Shown piece by piece: positions 14,101-27,200 of a DNA stretch of 64,000 nt. The translations under genes and the position numbers were made by a program. Source of the stretch: Hirundichthys speculiger. Taxonomy: Eukaryota; Chordata; Actinopteri; Beloniformes; Exocoetidae. The notes beneath the pieces are model-generated. The model saw only the letters and a program-made list of their open reading frames with translations. It ran no database searches and was not told the DNA's origin. The stretch's first letter is position 1, and the number at the start of each line of letters is the position of its first letter. The DNA lies in NCBI GenBank assembly GCA_018398805.1, contig JAGFBZ010000258.1, forward strand, positions 3,522,501 to 3,586,500, in the 5' to 3' direction.

Positions 14101-17100
14101 TCATGTCCCTCCCTCCCTCCCTCCCACTTTTCATCTAATAAGACTTGTGACACTGCTTAGCATCAGTGAAGCTCTGAGAAACATTTATTGCTACTTTTGA
14201 GAGCTGTGGCTCATGTTAGAGTAACATAATTGTCTGTTCAACTAAGTATTTATTAGTAAGAACAAGAAGGCAAGGTAAGGCAAAACAAATTTATTTATAT
14301 AGCACATTTCGTCTACACGACAATTCAATGTGCTTTATATACATTACATACATTACAAGCATTACATAAAACATAAAGCATTAAACAAACTATTCCACGT
14401 AGGTTCTCCAGTACGACAGCTAATCTGCGTAGGCTCACTAGTACAACAACTAATCTGTTTAGGTTCTCCAGTATGACAACTAATCTGCATAGGTTCACTA
14501 GTACGACAGTTAATCCATGTAGGCTCTCTGGTATGACAGCTAATCTGCATAGGTTCACTAGTACAACAACTAATCTGCATAGGTTCTCCAGTACAACAGC
14601 TAATCTGCATAGGTTCTCCAGTACGACATCTAATCTGCATAGGTTCACTACTACGACATCTAATCTGCATAGGTTCACTAGTACAACAGTTAATCAATGT
14701 AGGTTCTCCAGTATGACAGCTAATCTGTGTAGGTTCACTAGTACGACAACTAATCTGCGTAGGTTCTCCAGTATGACAGCTAATCTGCGTAGGTTCACTA
14801 GTACAACAACTAATCTGCGTAGGTTCACTAGTACGACAGCTAATCTGCATAGGTTCACTAGTACAACAACTAATCTGCATAGGTTCTCCAGTACGACAGC
14901 TAATCTGCATAGGTTCTCCAGTACGACAGCTAATCTGCGTAGGTTCTCCAGTACGACAGCTAATCTGCATAGGTTCACTATTATGACAACTAATCTGCAT
15001 AGGTTCACTACTACGACATCTAATCTGCATAGGTTCACTACTACGACATCTAATCTGCATAGGTTCACTAGTACAACAGTTAATCCATGTAGGTTCTCCA
15101 GTATGACAGCTAATCTGTGTAGGTTCACTAGTACGACAACTAATCTGCGTAGGTTCTCCAGTATGACAGCTAATCTGCGTAGGTTCACTAGTACAACAAC
15201 TAATCTGCGTAGGTTCACTAGTACGACAGCTAATCTGCGTAGGTTCACTAGTACAACAACTAATCTGCGTAGGTTCACTAGTACGACAGCTAATCTGCAT
15301 AGGTTCACTAGTACAACAACTAATCTGCATAGGTTCTCCAGTACGACAGCTAATCTGTATAGGTTCTCCAGTACGACAGCTAATCTGCGTAGGTTCTCCA
15401 GTACGACAGCTAATCTGCATAGGTTCACTACTATGACAACTAATCTGCATAGGTTCACTACTACGACATCTAATCTGCATAGGTTCACTAGTACAACACT
15501 TAATCCATGTAGGTTCTCCAGTATGACAGCTAATCTGTGTAGGTTCACTAGTACGACAACTAATCTGCGTAGGTTCTCCAGTATGACAGCTAATCTGCGT
15601 AGGTTCACTAGTACAACAACTAATCTGCGTAGGTTCACTAGTACGACAGCTAATCTGCATAGGTTCTCTAGTACAACAACTAATCTGCATAGGTTCTCCA
15701 GTACGACAGCTAATCTGCGTAGGTTCTCCAGTACGACAGCTAATCTGCATAGGTTCACTACTACGACAATTATTCTGCATAGGTTCACTAGTACGACAAC
15801 TAATTTGCATAGGTTCACTACTACGACAACTAATCTGCATGTGTTCACTAGTACGACAGTTAATCCATGTAGGCTCTCTGGTATGACAGCTAATCTGCAT
15901 AGGTTCACTAGTATGACAGCTAATCTGCATAGGTTCTCTCGTACGACAACTAATCTGCGTAGGTTCTCCAGTACGACAGCTAATCCAATAGGTTCACTAG
16001 TACAACAACTACTTTGTTTGACCTTGGTAGTGTCCTGATGCATTGTTCGCAGGTGTTGTGGGGAAGGGGAGGGTTAGTGGGGGCAGAGCGTGGCATAACA
16101 TTTCAGGAGAAGTTGATATAACTGGCCTTCCAAGGCCGGTAAAGGGTAGCCAATTCAGATAATAGCAATTGTTTTGGGTCAGGTTTGGTGGCTCCAGCAG
16201 ATACCAGGAACAACAGCTGAGATCTCTGTCCAGAAGAACACATTACTGGGAACAGCTAAGACCCTGACAGAACCCTCAGGCTCCTAGGCCTCTGGTAGAG
16301 GAGCTGAGCTGAGTGAGGAGAAGAATTAAATATATCAACAGATGGCAGTGACTTACCAGGTAGACCTTGGTTACTTTTGCCCCTTCTTCAATAGAATGAT
16401 ATGTAGGTAAAAACTCCTGAGGGTACACTGTGAAAAAAAAAGCCCATAAATACAAATGAGGATGCAAACATGATAACATGGCAGCCACAAGCCAGATAGA
16501 TATTTCTCTAGCCTAACGATGGCAAACTGAGTTATGACATAATCACATTCTGCTAACTGGAGGGACGTCTGGAGAAAATACTGCAGAACAAAAAAATCAT
16601 TTTCTTAAATTAAATTTTGAAGAGTAGCAGTACATGAGGATTTGTAAGATTCTCAAATGTGTTTTGAGTTCTGTTTGTTTCATATAGTATAAATCCAAGA
16701 TATTTTATGTTTTTTCTGGTCTGCTTCATTTCACTTATCAATATAAATCTATTCTTGAATGTGAGGCCTGCAACACAGCAAGTCAATTTACAGAAACAAA
16801 AGGAAAATATAGAGAAACATAAACAATCAATAATAAATATACAACAAGAATGAAATGGTTAAAAATAATGGTCCTCAAAGAAATCTTGAAAAGTGTTTGC
16901 ATATTTCACCGATTACAGTACATTCTTATCTTCCCTATATTTGCATTGCAAGCTAGACAGATCCAAAATGCAAAAAAGGGCATAACTAATACAACGGTTT
17001 ACTGTTCATTATTCCTGTGGTTTTTCTGACATCTTTCCTTTACATGATGGCTGTCTCCCCTTCCTAAAACAGATTTGCCGTGGAAGTGAAGCTGACTGAC

Positions 17101-18867
17101 CATACATGCTTTTTTATACCCACACCATGCTTCTTCATCACAGCCACATCTGCATTCTTATCTGGAAGCTGATGAGCTTTTAACCCCTTTACACAATTTC
17201 CCTCTCAACGCGATGTACCGTTATTTCTTTTTGGAAGTAGAAAAATACCATCAACAGCTTGTTATCTACTGCAGTGTATCTTCAAATACTGAACACAAAA
17301 GTATTCACAACACTGACCAAGTGAACTAACAGAAAAGAAAAATAACGTGGAAAACACTGTGTGCTCAATTACATAATTCATAACTTGTGCTGTAAAAGCC
17401 TTTTTTTTTTTTTAAAATAAAACAAATGACATGACTTCTAATATGGAAAGTCTTGTAATCTTGCCATGGAAAGTGGAACACTAACTGAGGACAGATGTTG
17501 TTTTCAAAACACTGGCCATAGTAACATGACGAGAAACTCACTGATGAAACACTACTTCTTCCCTTACCTTCGACATAAACACTGAAATCTAACACAGATT
17601 TTTATACTGCAAGGTGAGATTGCATATTAGACAACAACAACAACAATCCAAGGTCTGCTATTAGATTGTAAGGAGTGTATAGTTTTTCTCAGAAACCAAA
17701 ATAATGTGACTTGAAACAGTTTTGCTTTAGAACATAATACCTGTTTGCAGAGAAATAACAGTTAATGTTAGTCCGGGGGGGAATAGGCCTATGCCAGAAA
17801 TAAAATTACTAATTACTACTGATGAGACTCAAAAATGTCATTCTAATTAATTGATTAATTAATTAATTACGTTGAAAGCTGAGGCCACGCAAGTGTCTCT
17901 TATAGACAGACTGGAAATACTTTTCTTAACAAAATCACAGGGCATTTTGTTAAAAATCTGTTATAAAGGGGGCGGCATGGCATTTCCAGGAACACAATCA
18001 GCTGAAGGATCTGGCTTGTGTGAAGAATGTCAAATGTGCTCATTTCTGTGCAGTTAGGGCCTTTTCTCATGGCAACTGATAAAGTCCAAGAAGACCATTA
18101 TATTGTTGTAGCAATAGAGACGGATTCAAGGTGGCCTATAAATGGAGGAATCCTTCCCATCGGTACAAACACATTTTTAGCTGTTTATATTTTCACACCT
18201 GCTTCAAAGCCAGAGCTCCTTATGTTCAACAGTTACAGGATTAAGTCACAGTTTCGCTTTGTACTGTCAGGAATTTAAAAAATCCAGATTGTCTACAAAT
18301 GTAATCACTCACAGGAACGTCTTAGAGACGCAATGTTCGTGTTTGCTGGATGACTGTGAAGGTTCTGCTTTTAAACTAACCGCATTCAGTACCGACCACA
18401 CTAACGGTTGCTTTTCTAGATGCAGCTGGTGGGAATAAATCAATGTTGAGTTCCTACTTTATAACATACATTTTTAAATCAACAACACATATTTTACGTT
18501 TTCAATGTAAAAGTCATGAAATTATAATAATTTATCTGAGAGGTGAACTGCAGACGGTTAAAAAAAACAAACTGGATGAAACAAAACTTTCTCTTCAGCT
18601 GAAATCCGGGCAACGACTGGAGTGTATCTCAACGATTTCACAGACAGTATCATGTGTTAAGTGTAATAAAACCCAGACAACACCGAAGCTCAGACACAAT
18701 GTGCACACAAACTTTTTTTTTTTTTTTTTTTTTTTTTAAATAAGACTCTTGCGAAAGATAAAAGCTGTGTTCTCACCGACTTCCTCGTCTAACATGCCCA
18801 ACTCTGCATCACCAAAATCTTGGGTTTCGGACACGGAGTCCATCTCGAGGATGTCGTTGTCGCTCAT
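2161..18867 (-). CDS. ano6: Anoctamin-6 (TMEM16F), 20 coding exons
   Basis: Calcium-activated phospholipid scramblase and ion channel of the plasma membrane; it exposes phosphatidylserine on the cell surface. Exons in transcript order: 18777-18867, 16357-16427, 13740-13982, 11291-11356, 10924-11211, 10595-10708, 9279-9394, 7062-7196, 6841-6944, 6629-6689, 6249-6394, 5619-5696, 5209-5440, 4951-5120, 4769-4866, 4492-4619, 4068-4273, 3763-3959, 2492-2597, 2161-2379. All have GT-AG borders and matching phases except exon 9, which is one base too long. With that corrected the CDS is 2868 nt (955 residues; human ANO6 is about 910). Recognisable blocks are [14 protein letters not shown] (N-terminal domain), [16 protein letters not shown] (before TM1), [27 protein letters not shown] and [10 protein letters not shown] (regions holding the family's calcium-binding acids) and the C-terminal [11 protein letters not shown]6 fits better than ANO5 across the N-terminal domain. 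The start [10 protein letters not shown] opens exon 1. Confidence 0.93.
6841..6944 (-). other. ano6: ano6 coding exon 9 with a one-base frame break
   Basis: This exon encodes the cysteine-rich extracellular loop after TM1. Entering in phase from exon 8 it reads [12 protein letters not shown], then runs into a stop. One frame over, the family sequence continues as [12 protein letters not shown] and reaches the donor in the phase that exon 10 needs ([13 protein letters not shown]). The exon is 104 nt where 103 fits. The switch lies at about 6901-6910. Confidence 0.85.
7315..7711 (+). mobile_element. Degenerate LINE reverse-transcriptase fragment, 5' piece
   Basis: Sequence resembling a widespread fish non-LTR element: a CTTTGTGGACTTGGA-AAGGC motif (reverse-transcriptase core), CTAGGCGCAGCCAGG, and CTCTGCTTTTTGAGGATAATG (decayed form of the FADD-box codons). 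Several stops and indels show it is dead. It lies in the ano6 intron between exons 7 and 8, antisense to the gene. The same element resumes at about 8880. Confidence 0.75.
7712..8879. other. About 1.17 kb segment interrupting the LINE
   Basis: This sequence separates the two halves of one LINE copy and so probably arrived after it. It has no long frame. It is fairly GC-rich at 7950-8350 and AT-rich after 8500. I recognise no terminal repeats or coding motif, so it may be an unnamed non-autonomous element. Confidence 0.45.
8880..9245 (+). mobile_element. Degenerate LINE fragment, 3' continuation
   Basis: Continues the LINE at 7315-7711. Landmarks are GTGAGAATCAGCGCCTA, TTGTTCACGAGTGAGGGAAG, CCTCACCTATGG and TTTAGAGATAGGGTGA, in the order expected for the segment after the reverse-transcriptase active site. 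It ends only about 34 bases from ano6 exon 7 (9279-9394). It is antisense to ano6 and has no intact frame. Confidence 0.75.
9478..10555. mobile_element. Non-autonomous hAT-type DNA transposon, 1078 bp
   Basis: The termini are a 17-bp perfect inverted repeat: TAGGGATGCACGATAAC at the left and its reverse complement at the right. It is flanked by the 8-bp direct repeat CTACAGTG (9470-9477 and 10556-10563), the target-site length of hAT elements. The interior is rich in CGATA-type subterminal motifs and has no transposase frame. It lies in ano6 intron 6, between exons 7 and 6. Confidence 0.9.
11590..11720 (+). repeat. Interspersed fish repeat fragment
   Basis: GGGTTCAGTGTACTGTCC followed by AAGGACACTTTGACAGATG resembles a very common teleost repeat (consensus like GGTATCTTGCCCAAGGACAC). 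It is diverged, lies in an ano6 intron and has no coding content. Confidence 0.55.
12860..12896. repeat. CA/TA microsatellite
   Basis: A short impure (CA)n-(TA)n tract in the ano6 intron between exons 4 and 3. It is visible directly as alternating ACACAC and ATATAT. Confidence 0.8.
14277..14345 (+). repeat. Interspersed repeat end beside the minisatellite
   Basis: TTTATTTATATAGCACATTT and CAATTCAATGTGCTTTAT form the end of a repeat that is very common in teleost genomes. It sits about 55 bp before the 30-bp tandem array and may mark where the array was seeded. Confidence 0.55.
14401..16016. repeat. 30-bp minisatellite, about 54 units, with higher-order structure
   Basis: The unit is AGGTTCACTAGTACGACAGC followed by TAATCTGCAT, with variants at a few sites (TTCACTA or TTCTCCA; TACGACA, TACAACA or TATGACA; TGCAT, TGCGT or TGTGT). 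From 14401 to 15960 every unit is exactly 30 bp: 52 units with no length change. Marker units ending in CCATGT (or CAATGT) start at 14491, 14671, 15061, 15481 and 15841, and the units between the last four repeat in nearly the same order. This gives higher-order repeats of 13, 14 and 12 units. The array lies in ano6 intron 2. Because 30 is a multiple of three and the unit lacks stops in some frames, it gives long meaningless open frames on both strands. Confidence 0.97.
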
Positions 18868-19160
18868 CGTCCTTGTCAGGAAGGAATCCAGTCACATCAA
18901 AGCAAAAAAAATAAACTATATATATATTTATATTGTACTGTACAGTCCGCCGTATGCTAGTGGTTTTGAAGCGGAACGCCGCCCCCCCACCCCGAACATT
19001 CCATCTGTATGTCACAATAAAGTTTGAGACACAGTTAAGTCAAGTTGAGGCTTGAGGAAAAGAATATCATGCGGGTGGGGTTTTAGTCGGAGAGGAGGAG
19101 GAGGAGGAGGAGGGCGTTAGGGGGGTTTCTATGTTCATGCTTCCCCGCTGAATATGACAA
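18868..19160 (-). promoter_or_regulatory. ano6: Likely ano6 5' UTR and promoter
   Basis: Directly upstream of the ano6 start codon. It contains a GC-rich patch (18975-19000) and a (GAG)n purine tract at 19087-19115, locally more GC-rich than the AT-rich introns. No TATA box stands out. The assignment rests on position. Confidence 0.45.
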
Positions 19161-19713
19161 CTAAACAACGCCCACTGTAACAACGTTCACTACATGTGGT
19201 TTAGCTAGCTCTTATTAAACACGGTATACTATAACTTCATATAATGAGAGAAGGGAAAACAATCACTTATAATTCCAACCTGTTGTTTATTTAACGTCAA
19301 ATTAATTACTAATGTTAGTTTCGACGTCATACATATAACACTGGATAAACATAACCGTTCAACAACCGTGATAAGGGGGCCATGTTAGTTTCTTTACGTC
19401 AAATACATTAGGTGAATATATCTGGTAGATGTTGAGCCTGGAGAGGACACCACAGCTGAAGTTATTCAACAGATTTCTCTCACAGCAGCTGTGTAACTGA
19501 CACAGAGAGGGAAACAAAAACTTGATGTAACCATTGATATTCGGTGTCCCATTTTATCAAAGAGAAAAACGCATGTATATGGTTATGTGAAAGGTCAGTG
19601 CTGAACCAATATTTTACTTGTTTATTTGTGTTCATTTGTTTCTCCATGGTAATAACGTGGGTGTTTCCAACCTATAATTAGTCAATTGGAATACAGGAGC
19701 AACCACTTGAGAC

Positions 19714-20249
19714 TAGGGCTGTAGCGATACATTAATCTCACAATGCGATACGATACGATATATTTGGCTCACGATACGATATATATCGATATTCATCTTA
19801 CAATACATTTACATCATTTTCCGAAAGATTTTAACAGGACAAAGTGATTTTGGTGTGTCCCAATGACTTTATTTAAATTAATTGAACTGAAAGCATCAAT
19901 AACACATTATATAGCTGACAGGCAGCTTGCAAATGCTGGACAAAATTAATAAAAGACAATAGGATAAGTGGGGCTCCATCACGTTCACCATGCGCCTAAA
20001 GCTGGCGTTTTCCACTGCTGAATACGGTCTCAAATCCTGACAAATAAAGTAGGCAATGGACTCCGTAATTTTCTGCGACCTAGGTGAAGTAGATGGAAAA
20101 CTTGTGGCAACAACTGCCGTCACTGTCAAGCGTGGTTTGTTTCGGATCGCACCGCAACTTGGGCTCGCTCTCAGTTAGCATTACCTTGTCCGGGTGGTGA
20201 CGTTTCAGGTGGGCTTGCAGGTTGGTGGTATTTCCAGAGTACAGTCCTA
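19714..20249 (-). mobile_element. Internally deleted hAT element keeping transposase fragments
   Basis: Flanked by the 8-bp repeat CTTGAGAC (19706-19713 and 20250-20257). Termini are TAGGGCTGTAGCGAT at the left and the complement of TAGGACTGTACTC at the right. On the minus strand, residues GNTTNLQAHLKRHHPDK are the second half of a BED zinc finger, and ITESIAYFICQDLRPYS followed by VENASFRRMV is the start of the hAT transposase body. The catalytic remainder is missing. The left end is rich in CGATA-type motifs. Confidence 0.88.
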
Positions 20250-21051
20250 CTTGAGACCACTTGTTTCACATTGATTTGGTCAGAAGCAAATCAACTGTCA
20301 GGTTCTCACACTTGCAGTTCCACTCTGTCACTTGACCAGCCTTGCTTTAGACCTGGTTAGAGGCACCCAGAGTCAGAGAAAGAAACTGAAAGAGACCAAG
20401 GGACGAAAAGTTGTTTCCTTTTTTTCCTTTCTTCCATTTGTTTTACAGTTATTGTTGTGTATTGACAGTGTTTAGTACAGTCAGTCGGGCACATACATTC
20501 ATATTCAATGTAGCATTCACCGTAGTTGCTTGTAACGGCTTGGCCGAGGGAGCCAAGAACCATGGAGAATCATTTCAGGACTCTTCCAAGTGGAATTATG
20601 CTGGTCAGTCATCCTGGCCGTGGGCCTTTACACTGGGACCTCCTCTCTCAAATGTTGTTTTGGTGGTTACCTGATTGACTTCAGCCTGGATGTGGGGACG
20701 TTGGTGGTTGTGATGCACCAATCTGACTTCTTTAATCTTGGAGCCAATATCAGTGCCTGAGGTTTGAGTATGGATCAATAAAGATACCAGTCTCTGATCA
20801 TTGTTGAATTAATGTGCTGTATACTTCACTTTGTGGAAAAGACTAAAGGCGTCAGGCCTGACTTAAACAATTCTTTCCAAACAAAACAAAAAGACAAAAT
20901 ACATGTAACAAAAGACACAGCTATGAATGTAATGAACTACAATTTTTTTGTTAGAGAAAATAAAGAACTGTGCCCCACCCATCAATAAATAATTATGGAC
21001 CAGCATTTTAAATAAATAGATATATTCCAAAAAACCTAGAAGAAATTTTTG

Positions 21052-21191
21052 TCACTTTTGGCTCAGTGGGCCCTCATAAATTGGGAGGTTTAGTCGTGTT
21101 TGATCTCTTTTCTCCTTTGTCATTGTGTTCTTAAATCTCCTGATCTCCTCTGCCACTTTGTCCGCTGTGGCTCTGTGAGCTGGTTTCATCG
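21052..21191 (-). other. Unassigned exon-like open frame
   Basis: A frame preceded by a plausible acceptor (TATTAACAG) reads MKPAHRATADKVAEEIRRFK and so on, ending EGPLSQK-stop. It is charged and looks protein-like, and the bases upstream of the acceptor look intronic. I do not recognise the family. It could be a stray last exon, a retrocopy fragment or chance. Confidence 0.25.
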
Positions 21192-21554
21192 CTGTTAATA
21201 TGTGACAGGGCACCATAAATTGATGCACAGTTATTACAACAGACAACTGGGATAGGAGCCCAAAGCTAAAACTAAGCAAATATTCCTTGAAATGAAACTG
21301 AATCTGATATTTTAGCAGGAAAACAGTCCTCTGTGGTGCTTTAAATAAATTAAATGTAGCAGCTGAACCCGAACATCCATAAAAACCAAAATCTATATAC
21401 GTCACCCTTTAGCAACAAATGTGAAATGGACGGATCAGCTCACGGATCTATTTAATTTTATGATAACTGATCCACATGTATTGTCTATATTTGGACTGAT
21501 ATCTAATCCCAATAACAGATAGATGCAGATGTATTTTTCTTAGTAATTTATGAC

Positions 21555-22620
<1,066 letters not shown>

Positions 22621-22689
22621 CTATGTATTTTCCTATTTACTTTCGTTATTTTGGTCCTCCATATATTGAGACTTTATTTCTTTTAATCT

Positions 22690-23232
22690 TAACCCGCTCA
22701 TGCGCTTGAATCTCCATTTATTTCTCTCGTAAACGCTTCAATGCTGCAGAACGTGTTTAGGGCTCGGAACTATTTCAGCGCTTCGGGGAAACATCGAGTG
22801 AACACCGCCGAATCCACTTCCGCTAACAACAAATCTGCTAGCTTGTATTAGCCTGGAGTGTATTGTTTGTGCAAACCATCTCCAAGTGTTGTAAAAACTG
22901 TTAGGTGACCCTTGTATGGTTTTGGGTTTACTTAGAATATATATTGCTCAATATTCTGTAGTCTTTAGGATGTATATTCGCTTTTATCGCTGACCATAAG
23001 CATAAATCGTAGAATAACAGATTTGGCCAGTGCTAGCTGAGACATGTTGCTGTAGCAGGTCGTCTGACGTGAGCTCCTGATGAATCTGAGTTGGTCATAA
23101 ACATGTCCCGAGGTTGACTGTCGGTCAGATAAAAGTATAGATTTTAAGACTATTTGAAGCAGAGCAGTCTGCGCTTTCCAGTCTATTAATGTTGTTTCCC
23201 GACCATTCTCTGCTGCCGGGGTTCCTCTACGG
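22690..23232 (+). promoter_or_regulatory. ints13: Likely ints13 promoter and non-coding first exon
   Basis: A locally GC-richer stretch with an ETS-like CACTTCCGC at about 22816, ending in a good splice donor (CTACGG|GTAAGT) at 23232. A matching acceptor (CATTATCATAG) at 24127 starts a 5' UTR exon leading into the ints13 start codon at 24248. The transcription start itself is not visible. Confidence 0.45.
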
Positions 23233-23594
23233 GTAAGTTGACATATCGCTAACCAACAAGTAGTATTTACTTTTTATATAACACTAGATACGACAAAAGA
23301 TTATTTAAAGTATGATGGTTCATAATGTATTGCAGAAATAGATTAAATCTCAGTGCGACAATTGGTTCCTTGTTATTGTTTTTTACTTGTAGCACCACAT
23401 TTAGCTGTTATTGCATGATTTTGACAGGTTTATGTAACGCCTCAGCTTTGTTATTTGTACAAAGTTGCCTAGATTTTCAACAGAAATCTAATATTTATGA
23501 CCGTAGAGTTGGAACAAGTCTTCTCCAACTCATCCGAAATATTTTCAAATGGGGATACTCTGGACCTAATGTGTGATGGTCCCAGAACCACTTT

Positions 23595-24095
23595 CCCACA
23601 ATATGAGCCTGATGAGTCCTGGCACTGCCATCCTGCATCAAGCCTAAGTCATAAGCGAAATAAAACAAAATATACTGATTGGAAGTCACAAAAATGTATA
23701 AAGAGGGTGTCGTCAGATGTAATTTCTGTGGCAAATGTTGCTGAACCTCAGCTTGTAAAGTGATTGTAGTGATGGCAGGAACTAAACATGATGGGTGCAT
23801 CCTCTGCTCTTCTTAATACGATTTGCTCATTATGAAACAGAATAAATCTGGACTCATGAGACTATAAGACCTTTCTCCATTGCTCGAAACTCCAATCTTT
23901 ATGATTCCTTGCAAATTGAAATTTTTTTTTTTAAGTTGGCCTCATTGATAATTGTTTTTTTAAAGGCCACATAACCATTTAGTTGAGTTTTCTTTGCTTT
24001 GTGTGGGTGAAAATGCTCTTACTTTCATTAAACATTGCTGTTGAGTTTCTATTGGATACATTGGATTTCACCAAACATTTAAGTGAGGTTTATGG
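23595..24095 (-). mobile_element. Second, older Tc1-like remnant (antisense)
   Basis: Matches the reverse strand of another common fish Tc1 lineage. Segments such as GCCTGATGAGTCCTGGCA, GATGGGTGCATC, AAATCTGGACTCATGAGAC and GGATTTCACCAAACATTTAA occur in the expected order. There is no intact frame. It sits in the inferred first intron of ints13, just before the second 5' UTR exon. Confidence 0.75.
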
Positions 24096-24247
24096 AATAT
24101 TTACATTTTCTTTGTCCATTATCATAGATCGCAGAAAGATGCATCAGATTTCAGTTTACAGTGAACTTCAACAGAAATCAGGGAAGCGCAGAGTTACTGA
24201 ATTCTTCTGTGATTCTTCCAGATCAGCACACATTGCCGTTTTGCAAA

Positions 24248-27200
24248 ATGAAGATGTTCTCAGTGGCACACAAGACCGTCTTTGTAGTGGACCACTGTCC
24301 CTACATGGCAGAGTCCAGTCGTCAGCAGGTGGAGTGTGACGTGCTGACAAAGAGCCGAGCACAGGGTGTTATTCCTTTGGCCCCTGTGTCTAAGTCTTTG
24401 TGGACGTGCGCTGTGGAGTGCTCCATGGAGTACTGCCGGATCCTCTACGATGTTTATCCAAAAGACAAACTGGTAAGTGTCTTTGTCGTTATTATTATTT
24501 AATTCAGGCAACAGTGTTTAACACCACTGGTTTTGTTGTGGTAATGATGAGTACATTAGTGCATAACAATGCAGCTGGTATTCTTTCGTTTATAGGTAAA
24601 TTATATTGTGAGCGATTCAGAGTTCCACATTTTGAATAGCTGGAGACAAGAAGATCAGAGCACCCATGAGGTAATCAGTTGCTTTTTTAACCCTCTCAGA
24701 CAACTGAATATCTTAACGGTGTAAACTACACTGGTGGCACTTTTGTTCTGCTTCAATAACATCTCCCATTGCAGCTCATGTCAGCTCTGGCAGCTGTTGG
24801 GCCACCAAATCCACGTGAGGATCCAGAGTGCTGCAGCATTTTGCATGGCCTAGTTGCTGCAGTGGAGTCGTTATGTCAGATCACAGAGCTGCAGCATGAG
24901 AAGCGCACCGCTTTAATGGACACAGCAGAGAGAGTTGCTAATAGAGGCCGAATCATCTGCTTAACCAATGCAAAAAGGTAAACGACAGAAAAATGAAGCT
25001 GCAAAACGATCCTGTGGGTACTTATTAATTCGGTGTGTCAAAAGCATTGGCGGGGTGAATATGTGGAAACCAGGACTTCACAATATGGAGAAGCAGTTTA
25101 CAGAAAGTGTCTTAAAAGTTAATGTAGTGCATGCTGTTCGTCTGAGATTGCATTAATCTAATTTTAGGACCTTGTTATGACAAGGTTTTTTTTTTCTCCT
25201 ATCAAGTCCCAAAAAGGAAAACCTTTATCCAAAGGACATCATCCATCTTGTTCTCTTTCTGTGTTTTCTTTATATGACAGTGATACTCATGTGCGCATGC
25301 TGGAAGACTGCATCCAGGAAACCATTTTAGAACAAAACAAGCTGGCAGCAGGCTCAGACAGGTCAGTGGGTGGCAGCCATGAAGAAATGCATCTCTGACT
25401 TAAATGTAAATCACAATATAATTTGACACTTGCTTCTTTGGTTGTTGCATCATTTTTATGGGTTTTTAGGCTGATGGCAATCCAGCAGTGTGAGCTGGTC
25501 CTCGTCCATATCTACCCACAGGGTGAGGACACACTGGTGTCTGATCGGCCCAAGAAAGACGTGAGTGAGGAGCTCAGTGCAAACGTGACACGTAGCACCG
25601 GTTTTAACCCACAGTGCTTCCAACAGCATCGTGCTCCATCTGTAATTGTTCACGGCGCCCGTCTCTTGTGCCTCAGATCTCTCCCCTGCTCACCAGCGAG
25701 GTTCACAGTGTTCGGGCTGGGAGGCACCTGGCCTCCAAACTCAACATTTTGGTCCAGCAGCACTTTGACTTGGCCTCCACCACCATAACAAACATCCCAA
25801 TGAAGGTAAAGAACTGCTTCTTCATAGCTTGTGTATGGTCTTACCCATCCCTCATCACATAGACTTTCAGGTGCTTTTTTCCCGCTAATAAAAAGTCATG
25901 TTCAGAATACGTTGCACAACTCACTTTTTTATTTTAAAGCTTACGTTTATGTTATTTTCCCTATTTACATCATACTACTCGATTTTCTTGCTCAATCTTT
26001 TTAAGTGTGAGACCTTTCGTTTCCATAATAATTCATGAAACTCTGCGGCTTCATGTTTTTGTTCATCTCATCTGCATGTTGATAAGACTGTGAACCTGCT
26101 GCTGGTTTCATGCTGTATTTTCTGTTTTGCTAGCCCACATTAAATGTTTGCGAACAGGTTAGTACTCTGATCACACACATATCAAACTGAAGAATGGGCA
26201 GAGTTTCCATCGTGTAGCGTGTATAATCTGAGCTCTACTGTTGCAAACACTCTTAGATCATCATTGAAGTGATTTTGATGTGACAGTTGAGCGACAGACC
26301 TGCCCGTGAAGGTCAAGAAGAGGATGGGCAACGCTGGTCTGTGAGTGCAGGGTTCATTGGAAAACAAACTTCTAATTGACTTTTTCTGTTTTTGCATTTT
26401 AGTATCACCTGATAATCTTACAAAACAAATTCACAGATGGAAAAAAATTAAAATTAAAAAGAAAACTAGGCAATGTGAATGTCTGAGACCAGCCTTGCCA
26501 CCTCTGAGTTATTAAATACTCCTAATGTCTGTTTGGAGAGCATACCTTCAAAGTTGTCCAAACCTACCCTGATCTCTGTCCACAGCCCCCTTAAGCCCCC
26601 TCCTCCTCTTCCTCCTTCTCTTCTTCCTCTGACAAACATTTTCCATATAGTGTCTCACTGTGGTCCATCGTCCTGTCTTGACAATTACTTTTCAAATGTT
26701 ACCATCCCTTAATTGTCCAAGCTAGATTCATCCTTAAAGCTACTTTTCTATCATCACTCTCCAAGTGTGCACAGTTGACAGAATGAAAACAGATGTGGTT
26801 GCCAGACCTCCATTTCCTGTTTAAGTCAGAAATTTATGTATAGTTTCTGTTAACGTTGTCAAACAACTGTGAAAGCTGCATATCAAAGACTGGGAACACT
26901 GGTCTCTGAGTCAGTGAGTAAGCCAAAATCTCCTTTTACTTTATCCAAACCTTTTTACCCCTTAAAACATAAAATCATTAGTGGTATTTTATTTTTTGTA
27001 ATTTTTATTTTTGTCTTCTCACACATCAGCGTGTTTGAGGCAGTGTATGTTGGTCGAGTCACTCCGTGCTGACACGTTTTTGTTTTTGTCATTGGACAGG
27101 AAGAGCAGCATGCCAACACGTCAGCTAATTATGATGTGGAGCTCCTGCATCACAGAGACGCTCATCTGGAGTTCTTTAAAAGTGGTGGGTGCTTAGGTTC

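Noticed and set aside
14401..16016. Resemblance to a CRISPR-like array
   Set aside because: The units are contiguous with no unique spacers, and the genome is eukaryotic. It is a minisatellite.
14362..16043. Very long open frames (about 450-520 codons) on both strands
   Set aside because: They are by-products of the 30-bp tandem repeat, whose length is a multiple of three. The translations are ten-residue repeats in every frame.
18443..19027. Plus-strand frames opposite ano6 exon 1
   Set aside because: They cover a poly-T tract and the antisense of the [10 protein letters not shown] exon; not coding.
24168..24511. Minus-strand frames opposite ints13 exon 1
   Set aside because: Shadows of the real plus-strand exon.
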